This document shows, one piece after another, positions 24,590 through 33,267 of a stretch of DNA of 64,000 bases. The notes under the pieces are model-generated. The model did not search any database. It was given only the letters and a program-made list of their open reading frames with translations, and was not told the DNA's origin. Within the stretch, counting starts at the first letter, position 1. Every line of letters begins with the position of its first letter. The translations under genes and the position numbers were made by a program. The stretch comes from Diospyros lotus (taxonomy: Eukaryota; Streptophyta; Magnoliopsida; Ericales; Ebenaceae): contig NC_068351.1 of the NCBI RefSeq assembly GCF_014633365.1, forward strand, positions 23,444,866 through 23,508,865. The letters are read 5' to 3'.

Positions 24590-26103
24590 ATGGCACTCCT
24601 TGCTAGTTCATCCCAGTCCAAGGGTCAAAGTACCACTCGTCCACCTTTCTTTGATGGTACTAACAATAATTATTGGAATAAAATAATGTCAATTTATCTC
24701 ATGCAGGATTCTATTCTTATGCAAACCGTCAAGAAGGAAATTAAATTGGTCGATGAGGAGAAAATGGATACTTGGATAGCAGAGGAAAGAAGGAATATGG
24801 AGATCAATGCAAAAGCAATAAACACCCTAATATGTGCTCTTAGCCTTCAAGAATTCAATCGCGTATCAACTTGCAAAATTGCCAAGGAAATATGGGACAA
24901 ACTAGAGGTAACACATGAAGGTACAAAACAGGTAAAATAAACAAAAATCAATTTGCTTACTTATGATTATGAGTTGTTTTCTATGAAAGAAAATGAATCT
25001 ATAAAAAATATGTATACTAGGTTCAATGATATAGTGACTACTTTGGAGTCTCTAGGAAAAACTTATACAAATGGTGAGAAGGTAAGAAAAATATTAAGAA
25101 GTATACCTAGAGCTTGGGATCCTAAAGTTACAGCCATAACTGAAGCTAAAGATTTAGATAATCTCACATTTGATAATCTGTTAGTATCACTAATGACTCA
25201 TGAAATCATGATGAAAAGGAATGATATAGATGAGTCAAAGAAAATTAAAAATGTAGCATTAAAAGTAGAAAATGAAGACCAAGATTCACAAGATAGTGAA
25301 ACTGAGGATTTTTCTATGTTTTGCTAGGAAATTTAATAGATTTATAAAAATGAGAAGATTTAATCAAATAAGAAATTTCAAGAAAGAAAAAGAACAAAAA
25401 GAAGATACTTCTAACAAAGTTTGGTGTTTTGAGTGTAAGAAGCTAGGTCATATAAGGAATAATTTTCCTTTATTGAAGAGTAAGGCTGGAAGAAAGCCTT
25501 GGCCGCATGGAGTGAGAATGACTTCTCCTTAAGTGATGAATCTGAAGATCTAGAAGTGGCCAACCCATGCCTCATGACTAAAATAGAAGAAGAGGTATCC
25601 TCAAACTCTAGTTTTGCTATTACAAATTTTACTCTTGAAGAATTACATGATGCATTCAATGATGTGATGACTGAATTAGAAAAGGTTAATTTGAAAAACA
25701 ATGTTCTAAAGAAGAAGTTAAAATCTCTAGAAGAAGAATTAAGAAAAAGGATCATGGTTCAATGAGAAGGAAGTTTTGATTGATGAAAAAGAAAATCTTT
25801 CAAAGAAAAATTTGGATTTAAATGAATCTCTAGAAAAGCTTGTTGAAAGTAAAAAGAAGCTAGAAATGATTTTGGGTACCTAGAAGAATTTTGGAGATAA
25901 ACAAGGAATGCGATTTGATCCATTCCAAGACAAGCAAAATAAAACAGTTTTTGTGAAAGCATCTCATCAAAAACCTTATCTAAAGAAGTCATTTTATAAA
26001 CCAAAATTTTCAAGAAATAAGATTACATGTCATTATTGTGGTAGGTATGAACATTCAAATAACAAATGTTTTATAAGAAACAACCCATATAGATTTAAGT
26101 AAG
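24590..26103 (+). pseudogene. Copia gag, Sirevirus-like, broken
   Basis: Starts with MALLASSSQSKGQST and then RPPFFDGTNNNYW, the standard start of copia gag of the UBN2 type. One stop (24938-24940) splits the first two open stretches, which share a frame. A frameshift follows near 25320. The first zinc knuckle (about 25430-25470) reads CFECKKLGHIRNNF: it is C-x2-C-x4-H with the last cysteine replaced by phenylalanine. A coiled-coil-like stretch rich in L, E and K (25640-25760) and a second, complete knuckle, CHYCGRYEHSNNKC (about 26028-26069), follow. Gag forms the particle and binds RNA; this copy cannot be made whole. Confidence 0.85.
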
Positions 26104-26224
26104 TTTGGGTTCCTAAAGGAGAAATCTATGCTAACAAAAATGGACCCAAAGAGGTTTAGGTACCAAAGAGAGCAACATGATTGTTCTTGTGATAGGTTGC
26201 TCTTACCGCCAACATTGTGAGGAG

Positions 26225-26420
26225 AAAATGGTTTCTAGATAGTGGATACTCCAAGCACATGAAAGGAGATAAGCGCCTCTTCAACAACATCACTTATAAG
26301 GAATGAGGTAATATTTTTTATGATGACAACTTTAAAGGTTAAATTCTTGTCATTGGCTCTATTTGTTTTCCAAATTTTGTGCTTGAAAATGTTGTATTGG
26401 TAAATGGTCTTAAGCATAAC
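26225..26420 (+). pseudogene. Copia aspartic protease remnant
   Basis: The motif W-F-L-D-S-G is read at 26229-26246, with the catalytic D-S-G retained (26238-26246), followed by a phrase of the type SKHMKGDKRLF. This is the usual start of copia protease directly after the gag zinc knuckle. The downstream part is broken by stops, such as the tga near 26303. Confidence 0.75.
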
Positions 26421-26579
26421 CTAATTAGCATTAGTCAATTGTGAGATAAGAGACATAGAGTATGCTTTAATGCTAAATCATGTGAACTATCTTGTCTCAA
26501 AACAAATAAAATAAAAATTATAGGAAATAGGATAGAAAATGTTTATATCATATATTTAGACTTATTCTTATCTGGTATA

Positions 26580-27420
26580 AAAAAATGTCTAGTATCAACT
26601 ATTTGTGAACACGCTTGTATGTGGAATAAGAGATTAGGTCATGCAAGCATGAATGTTATTCATAAGTCATCTAAACATGATCTTGTTAAGGGATTGCCTA
26701 AGCCAAAATATGAAAGAGAACACATATGTGAGGCATGAATGAAAAGCAAACAAATAAGTATATTGTTTAAACTTACAAATGAAGTCTCAACTTCTAGCCT
26801 CTGACCTTACTTCATTTAGATCTTTTTAGACCTATGAAAACTCAAAGCTTAAGAGGAAAACACTATGTTCTGGTAATTGTGGATGACTATTCTAGATTTA
26901 CGTGGGTAATATTCCTTGCATCCAAAAGTGAAACATTTAAATCATTTGAAATATTTTGTAAAAGAGTTCAAAAAAAATAAAGGCATATCTTTTTAAAAAA
27001 ATAGAAGTAATCATGGAGGAAAAATTTGAAAACGATCAATTCAAACATTTTTATGAAGATAATGGTATTGATCATAATTTCTCTTGTGCTAGAACACCTC
27101 AACAAAATGGAGTAGTTGAAAGGAAGAATAGATCACTACAAGAAATGGCTAAGACTATGTTATGTGACAAAAATCTTCTTAAAAATCTTTAGGCGGAAGC
27201 TGTAAATACCTCATGTTATATCTTCAATTTGGTTTCTATAAGACCCATCTTAAAGTTACAAAAGAAAACCAAATATTGCACATTTTCATGTCTTCGATAG
27301 TAAATGTTTCATTTTAAACAATAGTAAAGACAATTTGGGAAAATTTGATTCTAAAAGTAATAAAGGAATTTTCTTAGTTTATTCAACCCAAAGCAAGGCA
27401 TATAGAGTGTTTTGATAAAA
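26580..27420 (+). pseudogene. Copia integrase, broken
   Basis: The GAG-pre-integrase and zinc-binding part reads RLGHASMNVIHK near 26630-26665, and its C-x2-C pair is lost because a TGA (26736-26738) replaces the second cysteine. The core begins with a phrase VIVDDYSRFTWV (about 26875-26910; first catalytic D). The second D is in DNGIDHN (about 27057-27077), and the catalytic E is at 27118-27120 in GVVERKN. A TAG at 27190-27192 replaces a tryptophan of the conserved region, and A-runs near 26970-27005 shift the frame. Confidence 0.85.
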
Positions 27421-27699
27421 GGACACTAGGCCTAGAAGAATCCATTCAAGTAGTAGTTGATGATACAAATATTAGTATTCCTGAAGCACAAGAACAAGGT
27501 GAAAATGATTTAAGCAAAAGCTTTGAAAAATTATCTTTAGACCAAAGAAAAACACATTCTTTACATGATAACATCCCAAATGAAGAAAACGTATCTCATA
27601 AGGAAAGAAAACTATCATTCCCAAGAGAAAGAAAATATGTAGAAGAAAATGAAATTATAGAAGATCCTTCTAAAGGGAGAAGAACTAGATCATCAATTA

Positions 27700-28755
27700 G
27701 AAATGAATGGCAATATGTTACCTCTATATCTCAAATAGAGCCTAAAAACATCAAGGAAGCCTTGAATGATGAGAATTAGATCATTGTCATGCAAGAAGAA
27801 TTAAATCATTTTGAAAGAAATAAAGTGTGGCAATTGGTTCCAAGACCTAAAGATCACCCAACCATAGGAACCAAATGGGTGTTTAGAAACAAAATGGATG
27901 AAGGTGGAGTTGTTGTTAGAAACAAAGCAAGATTGGTAGCTCAAGGGGTATAGTCAAGAAAGAGAAATAGACTATGATGAAACCTATGCCTTTGTAGCAA
28001 GACTAGAATCCATAAGAATGTTGTTGGCATTTGCATGTCACAAAAATTTTAAGCTATTCCAAATTGATGTTAAGAGTGCCTTCTTGAATGGTTATATAAA
28101 TGAGGAAGTATATGTAGAACAACCTCTCAGTTTTGAGAATCCTCAATATGAGGATCATGTATTCAAACTCACCAAGGCACTATATGGTCTAAAACAAGCC
28201 CCTAGGGGCATGGTATGACTTAGTAAATTTCTTCTAAAACAAGGATTTAAAATAGGTCAAATAGATACAACATTGTTTATTAAGTATCATGGAAAAAACA
28301 TTCTATTAGTTCAAATTTATGTGGATGATATCATATTTGGATCAACAATTCAATCCCTATGTGATGAATTTTCAAATCTAATTCAAGGAGAATTTGAAAT
28401 GAGTATGATGGGAGAATTAAAATATTTTCTAGGATTGGAAATTAGGCAAGAAGATGAAGGAATCTACATATCTCAACAAAAATATATCAAAGATATAATT
28501 CTTAAGAAATTCAATATTCAAGATGGCAAACCTATAGCCACTCCTATGAGTAGTTCATCATACCTAGACAAGGATGAAATAGGCCAAGCTATGGACAACA
28601 AATTATATAGAAGTATGATTGGATCGCTACTATATTTGATAGCTAGTAAGCTGGATATTATGTTTAATATATGCTTGTGTGCTAGGTTTCAATCTAACCC
28701 TCAGGAATCCCATCTCAAGGCTATTAAAAGAATATTTAGATACCTAAAAGGATAA
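27700..28755 (+). pseudogene. Copia reverse transcriptase, broken but recognisable
   Basis: The N-terminal part reads KVWQLVPRPKD and GTKWVFRNKMDE (27810-27905). A frameshift near 27950 precedes the fingers/palm part with FQIDVKSAFLNGY (about 28060-28095) and the phrase KALYGLKQAPRG. A second break with TGA at 28216-28218 follows. The catalytic Y-V-D-D box is intact at 28318-28329, and the 160-residue stretch 28273-28755 ends in the segment before RNase H. A TAG at 27777-27779 replaces a tryptophan. RT copies the element RNA into DNA; at least three lesions disable this one. Confidence 0.9.
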
Positions 28756-29263
28756 TCAAACTTAGAATTATTTTATCCTAAGTCAAATGAATTTTATCTT
28801 GAAGCTTGTACTGATACAGACTATGATAGTTGCAAAATTGATAGAAAAAGCACTAGTGGCTCATGCCAATTCTTGGGAAACTCATTAGTGTCATGGTCTA
28901 GTAGGAAGCAAAATACCGTTGCATTTTCCTCTACTGAAGCTGTGTATGTAGCAGCTAGAAATTGTTATGCTCAAATTCTATGGATGAAACATCAAATATA
29001 AGACTATGGCATAAAACTTCAAAATATTTCAATAAAATGTGATAACACAAGTGCAATAGCCTTAAAAAAAAAATCTAGTGTTTCATGTGCGAACTAAACA
29101 TATTAAGGTCAAATGTCATTTGATTAGAGGTCACATTCAAAAAGAAGACATCAAATTAGAGTTTGTTGACAAAAATCATCAAATAGCAGATATATTCACA
29201 AAACCCTTAGATAGGGGTAAGTTTGAATATTTTAGAAGTGAATTAGGAATGATTACTTCTTAA
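28756..29263 (+). pseudogene. Copia RNase H and pol C-terminus, broken
   Basis: It reads TDTDYDSCKIDRKSTSG, then SSTEAVYVAARNCYAQ, the usual copia RNase H motifs, with D and E residues of the active site visible. A stop interrupts after ILWMKHQI (28998-29000), and an A-run near 29067 shifts the frame. The C-terminal 61 residues (29078-29263) carry HIKVKCHLIRGHIQ and IADIFTKPLDRGKFEY, the classic copia pol end. The stop at 29261-29263 ends pol. Confidence 0.9.
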
Positions 29264-29365
29264 TATGATAATTGGTTGAATTATTCTTGAAATAAAAGTG
29301 TGTCATTTGATATATTATTTGTTTGTCAAAATAAGATGCTATGTGTTTAATTTTTAAGCCAATAT

Positions 29366-29590
29366 ATTGGAAACTGTCGACATGTTATACTAATAATGTC
29401 AACAAGTTCTAAAAACTGTCGACAGATTATATAAACTATCGACTGTTCATCAAGGCTAAAATTATATCTATGAGCAATAGGCAAATTGTCGACCAGTCTC
29501 CCCATACTGCCGACAATTGGATCCCATACTGTCGATCATTCATAAGAAGCTGTCAACAGGTTCTGTCGAGTGTTTTTATAAACTGGCAAC
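29366..29590 (+). promoter_or_regulatory. GTCGAC-motif array upstream of ORF3, possible internal promoter
   Basis: Between the end of pol (29263) and ORF3 there are about ten GTCGAC or near-GTCGAC words (for example ctgtcgacatg near 29374, ctgtcgacagatt near 29417, ctatcgactg near 29437, ttgtcgaccagt near 29489, ctgtcgatcatt near 29530), in T- and A-rich context. They are followed by a TATA-like TATAAA at 29577-29582 and a CT-rich stretch from 29601. The same kind of array sits 300-550 bp into the LTRs of this family. Promoter function is inference. Confidence 0.5.
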
Positions 29591-29599
29591 CGTCAAGTT

Positions 29600-29705
29600 G
29601 CCTCATTTAACCTCCTTTCTCTCTTTCTCTCTCTCAATCCCGACTTCTCTTTCTTGTTTCTCCTCTCATTTCATCAATTCTTCATCATCTCTTATGATTA
29701 TTTTC
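29600..29705 (+). promoter_or_regulatory. CT-rich leader before ORF3
   Basis: A run of cct/ctctct words (29611-29670) precedes the first ATGs. Pyrimidine-rich leaders are common in plant 5' UTRs. It fits a transcript starting just after the TATA-like sequence at 29577. Confidence 0.4.
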
Positions 29706-30406
29706 TTGATTATTCATCAAATGGCAAGGAAAAGCGAACTTCAGCCGCGATTGGTTCCAAATCCAACGAACCATCTGACATTCAATGGCTCGTCCACAAT
29801 CCTAGAAATCTTGAGAGGTATTCCTCATTGTTTGCATTTCGGAAAGTTCTTTTGGGTAGGATTTTAAAGGTTGAATTCCTTGATGATCTTCAATTTCCAT
29901 ATTCTGTCAATTTAGATACTTTTGGTTGGAAGCACTTCCTTACACTTCATAGGGATGTTTATGAAGATGCTATTCGAGTTTTGTATTGCAATGCCTCAAA
30001 TGTCTTTGATCGTTATCCATCTCTAACGAAATCTAGAACCAATGTTTGTGGCACTTCCTTTGAAATTGACACAAATCTTATCCATAACCTTGTTAGTATT
30101 TTTGAAGGCAGCATTACTTATAATCCTAATGAATTTGATTTTAATTTAGCTGCTAAAGTAGTTTTTGAAGATAAGTCACTTCCTTGCTTCATCAATTCCA
30201 TGACCAAATTATCTTTAATGGGTCATCTTTTGCATCTCATTACCCTTCACATAATTGTTCCTAGAAAAGGTAACTTTTTTGATGTTACTAAAGAAGATTG
30301 TTGCATTATGTTTCATATTATGACTCGCAGAAGAATTGACCTTTGTTCTATCATAGTTGGTGAAATGATTAACGCATTCACCACCAAGAAAATATGTCTT
30401 CCATAT
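29654..30406 (+). pseudogene. ORF3, putative plant transposon protein domain, first part
   Basis: An open frame of about 250 residues runs to the Cassandra insertion. Its key phrases are FAFRKVLLGRILKVEFLD, FGWKHFLTLHRDVYE, IRVLYCNASNVFDRYPSL and a C-terminal part with IVPRKGNF. This resembles the 'putative plant transposon protein' domain found beside many plant retroelements: a conserved F-G-W, a Y-C-N-A segment, and a helical end. Function is unknown; its place after pol is where env-like ORFs sit in some Sireviruses, but I see no signal peptide or clear transmembrane segment in the conserved part. The likely start, ATGGCAAGG at 29721, is in another frame, suggesting a small indel. It stops being its own sequence at 30406. 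Confidence 0.75.
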
Positions 30407-30631
30407 TATAACAACCCGCATCGAGCGATAGGAAGGATCGGAACAATTTACCCTGATGGGCTTACACAAACTTCCTAGGGGTCATCCATCCTTGAGCCTC
30501 CCTAACTCAAGCACGTTTAACCCGGGAGTTCTTTGCCTACATTCAGCCCAAAAGGTATCTAGCTAGTGTTATTTCATTCCTTACTTATCCTCAATATATA
30601 CTACCCTTCTTTAGGCTCTTGGGGTATTACA
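30407..30631 (-). repeat. Cassandra LTR 1 (3' LTR of the tandem)
   Basis: 225 bp, plus-strand edges TATAACAACCCGCATCG (first bases mutated from TGTAACATCCC) and GGGGTATTACA. 5S rRNA-like sequence is at 30455-30530 on the minus strand, including AGGATGGATGACCCC. Confidence 0.9.
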
Positions 30632-30802
30632 TTCCCCCCCCTCCTTGAGCATATGATGTTCTCATTATGCGACCTTACAACTAGTCCCAAATTTTCTCCT
30701 CATAAGGGGCTGCCATCCTAGAAGCCTATCAGAAGTAGCTCCTTGTACAGGCTCTTGAGCCCCAACGCCACTTTCCGCTCTCATCGGACCGCCTTCACCA
30801 AG

Positions 30803-30821
30803 GGTTGGCTCTGATATCACC
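30803..30821 (-). other. Cassandra primer-binding site (middle LTR)
   Basis: The minus strand reads GGTGATATCAGAGCCAACC directly after the LTR end, close to the tRNA-Met complement TGGTATCAGAGC. The equivalent site at 32556-32575 reads GGTGGTATCAGACCCG. Confidence 0.8.
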
Positions 30822-31047
30822 TGTAACATCCCGCATCGAGCGATAAGAAGGACTGGATCAACTTACCCTAATGGGCCTACGTGAACTTCCCAGGGGTTAC
30901 CCATCCTTGAGCTTCTCTAGCTCAAGCACACTTAACCCGAGAGTTTTTTACTTACATTCAGCCCAAAAGGTATTCAGCTGGAGTTATTTCTTTCTTTACA
31001 CTATCTTTGATATATACTACCCTTCTCTAGACTCTTGGGGTATTACA
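30822..31047 (-). repeat. Cassandra LTR 2 (middle)
   Basis: 226 bp, TGTAACATCCCGCATCG to GGGGTATTACA. The 5S-like part (30871-30945, minus strand) includes GTTAAGTGTGCTTGAGC and GGATGGGTAACCCCTGGGAA. Both recall the internal promoter region of 5S rRNA genes. Confidence 0.9.
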
Positions 31048-31071
31048 TTCTCCCCCCTGAGCATATGATGT

Positions 31072-32409
31072 CACTACAAAAAAATTGATTTTTTGCAGCG
31101 ATTTTTTTGCGGCGATTTTAAAAACCATCGCAAAACATGTTGTTTTGCGGCAGTTTCAAAACCGCCACAAAATATGATTTTTACGGCGATTTTTTTAAAA
31201 TTTGGCAGCAGTTTCATAAAATCGCCACAAAATTCAATAAAACATTTAATTTTGCAGTGATTTCCAAAAAATCGTAGCTAAATTTAAAAAATAATTAAAT
31301 AATTAAAAAATTAAATTCAATTTTGCGACGGTTTTGGATAAACCGCCGCTAAATTCAAAAAAAATAATAATTCAAAATTAAAATTAAATTAACATTAAAA
31401 ATTGCCACAAAATTCATAAAAAAATTAAATTTAGCGGCAGTTTTTCAAAAATCGCCGCTAAATTCAAAAATTAAATAATTCAAAATTAAAATTAAATTAA
31501 CATTTACGATGATTTTTATAAACTGTCGCAAAATTCATTAAAAAAATTAAAATTTGCTTAAGAAAATAATTAAAAATTAAATTAATAAAAACAAATATAA
31601 AATCTTAAAATTGAATTTAAATTAATAGAAAAATTCATTAAAAATTTAATTTAAATAAATAAAAATAAATTTAACAAAATTTTAATAATTTTTAAAAAAT
31701 ATATAAAATCTTCTTTTTATTTTTAATCAATTAATTTATTTTTAATTTATTCTATTATTTTTTAAAAAATAATCAATTAATAAATGTTTTTAATATATAT
31801 TAAAAAATATAAAATATAATTCTAAAAATTAGTTGTTAGATTAGTATATAATATAGATATGTGCAAATATGTCAAGGGGGCTTCATAGATCAGGTGGTTC
31901 GCGCACGCGCGCGTACTTGAGATCTTGGGTTCGAAACTTGGGAAGGGAAATAAATGTTAGATTAGTATATAATATAGATAATTTCCAGCATCGTTACGTG
32001 GCGCGCGCGGGGGCTATGCCTGAGTGGCCGGGCACGGGCCAGGCTGGCCCACGCAGTCAATTAAAAAATTAAATTTTTAATTTTTTTTATTAATTTTCGC
32101 GACGATTTTGAAACCGCCACTAAAATTAAAATTTTAATTTTTTTAAATTTTTTGCAGCGGTTTCAAAACTGTCGCTAAATATTATAAAAATCGCCGCTAA
32201 ATCACTTATTTTGTGGCGGTTTTTTAAACCGTCGTAAAAAATATAATTAGCGGCGATTATTCCAGCGGTCGTTGAAAACCGCCGCTAAACGCTCCGTGAC
32301 GGTTGACTTAGTGACGGTTTGAAAACCGCCGCTAAATTACTTAGCGGAGGTTAAAAACCGCCACTAGATGCAAAAAAAATCACCGCTAAATGCCAATTTT
32401 TTTGTAGTG
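31072..32409. mobile_element. Non-autonomous CACTA element with 3-bp TSD
   Basis: The element is 1,338 bp with terminal inverted repeats CACTACAAAAAAATTG, flanked by tgt (31069-31071 and 32410-32412). The intact junction is known because the other Cassandra internal region reads gatgttctcat. Both ends (about 31090-31540 and 32100-32395) carry many copies, in both directions, of words such as GCGGCGATTTT and AGCGGCGGTTTT with AAACCGCCGC, which can form hairpins. Known: CACTA/Spm elements have such subterminal repeats as transposase-binding regions, and 3-bp TSDs. No transposase is encoded. The interior is AT-rich with one GC-rich patch. Confidence 0.93.
31834..31980 (+). mobile_element. tRNA-like (SINE-like) segment bounded by a 26-bp direct repeat
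   Basis: Identical 26-bp copies lie at 31834-31859 and 31955-31980. The 95 bp between them (31860-31954) hold an A-box-like TAGATCAGGTGG (31886-31897) and a B-box-like GGTTCGAAACT (31928-31938), the two internal promoter elements of tRNA genes. This fits a small tRNA-derived insertion with a target duplication, though 26 bp is longer than usual and no poly-A tail is seen. Alternatively it is a local duplication. It does not fold into a normal tRNA by eye. Confidence 0.5.
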
Positions 32410-32575
32410 TGTTCTCATCATGCGACCTTACAACTGGTCCCAGACCTTCTCCCCTTTGGGGGGCTTCCATCCTAGAAGCCTGCCAGGAGCCGCTTCTTGT
32501 ATAGTCCCTCTAGCCCCGACGCCACTCGCCGCCTTCATCGGATCGCCTACTCTAAGGTTCGGGTCTGATACCACC

Positions 32576-32799
32576 TGTAATATCCCACATCGAGAGATAG
32601 GAATGAACGAAACAACTTACCCTGATGGGCTTACGCGGACTTCCCAGGGGTCATCCATCCTTGAGCTTCCTTAGCTCAAGCATGTTTAACCTAGGAATTC
32701 TTTACCTAATTCAGCTCAAGAGGTATCCAAGTGGTGTTATTTTCTTTCTTAATTATCCTCAATATATACTACCCTTTTCTGGGCTCTTGGGGTATTACA
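32576..32799 (-). repeat. Cassandra LTR 3 (5' LTR of the tandem)
   Basis: 224 bp, TGTAATATCCCACATCG to GGGGTATTACA. The 5S-like part (32624-32700, minus strand) includes GGATGGATGACCCCTGGGAA and TTAAACATGCTTGAGC. It is followed on the minus strand by the PBS GGTGGTATCAGACCC. Confidence 0.9.
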
Positions 32800-32804
32800 C
32801 ATAT

Positions 32805-33267
32805 AGTATGCTTCTTAGCGAAATCCTAGATTCTAAAGTCAAAAATCTAGGCAATGTTTAAAGAGTGTCGGTACATCCTTCCAAGATACTTAGTATATCT
32901 TTCTTAAAGCGTGTTGGTTTTTGAAAAACAAATTGGGCCACTGGGTTAAAACCAATAAGCGACGAAGGCATTATTCTTCTAGTGATGAGGATAACCTTCT
33001 TCCTTATTCTTCTTCTGATCGACCTACCTACCGAGGATATTCCTCCTCCTACTTCTCTTTTCTTGGCCTTTCTATCTCACCATATGGGTGAATTTTCTCA
33101 CTCTCACGACAATGCCATTGTTCATAGGACCGCATCTCTCAAGGATGAGTTTGATACTCTTCGACACGAGATGAGGGAGATTCACAACAAAAAAGATGAG
33201 GCAGTTGTATAGATGACTCATGTGATGCAGCTCATCAAGGTCATTTTGTCCCGATTGCCACCACTTG
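32805..33267 (+). pseudogene. ORF3, second part
   Basis: Taking out the Cassandra tandem with one TSD copy, the ORF3 frame passes straight through codons for P-Y-S-M-L and continues to 32859, then a stop. A frameshift follows. From 32982 an open frame with a stretch of E, R, D and H residues (MREIHNKKDEAVV) resembles a short coiled coil; it has a TAG at 33211-33213 and then runs into the solo LTR at 33268. So the insertion broke a frame that was otherwise largely intact at that point. Confidence 0.65.

Larger units (their letters stand above)
30402..32804 (-). mobile_element. Cassandra TRIM, triple-LTR tandem, with 5-bp TSD
   Basis: Layout: LTR (30407-30631), internal 190 bp, LTR (30822-31047), internal 187 bp split by a CACTA element, LTR (32576-32799). 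The flanks are a perfect catat duplication (30402-30406 and 32800-32804). Cassandra is a non-coding terminal-repeat retrotransposon in miniature whose LTRs contain 5S rRNA-like sequence. Orientation is minus: PBS-like GGTATCAGA words lie next to the LTRs on that strand (at 32575 and 30821), and a G-rich purine tract precedes the 3' LTR. Three LTRs sharing two internal regions point to unequal recombination between copies before or after insertion. No protein is encoded. Confidence 0.92.

Noticed and set aside
31860..31954. A true tRNA gene
   Set aside because: Only A- and B-box-like words are present; the arms do not pair as a cloverleaf by eye and the ends are not tRNA-like.
30407..32799. 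A functional 5S rRNA gene
   Set aside because: The 5S-like words lie in LTRs with retrotransposon edges, PBS and TSD, and lack the full 120-nt 5S sequence.
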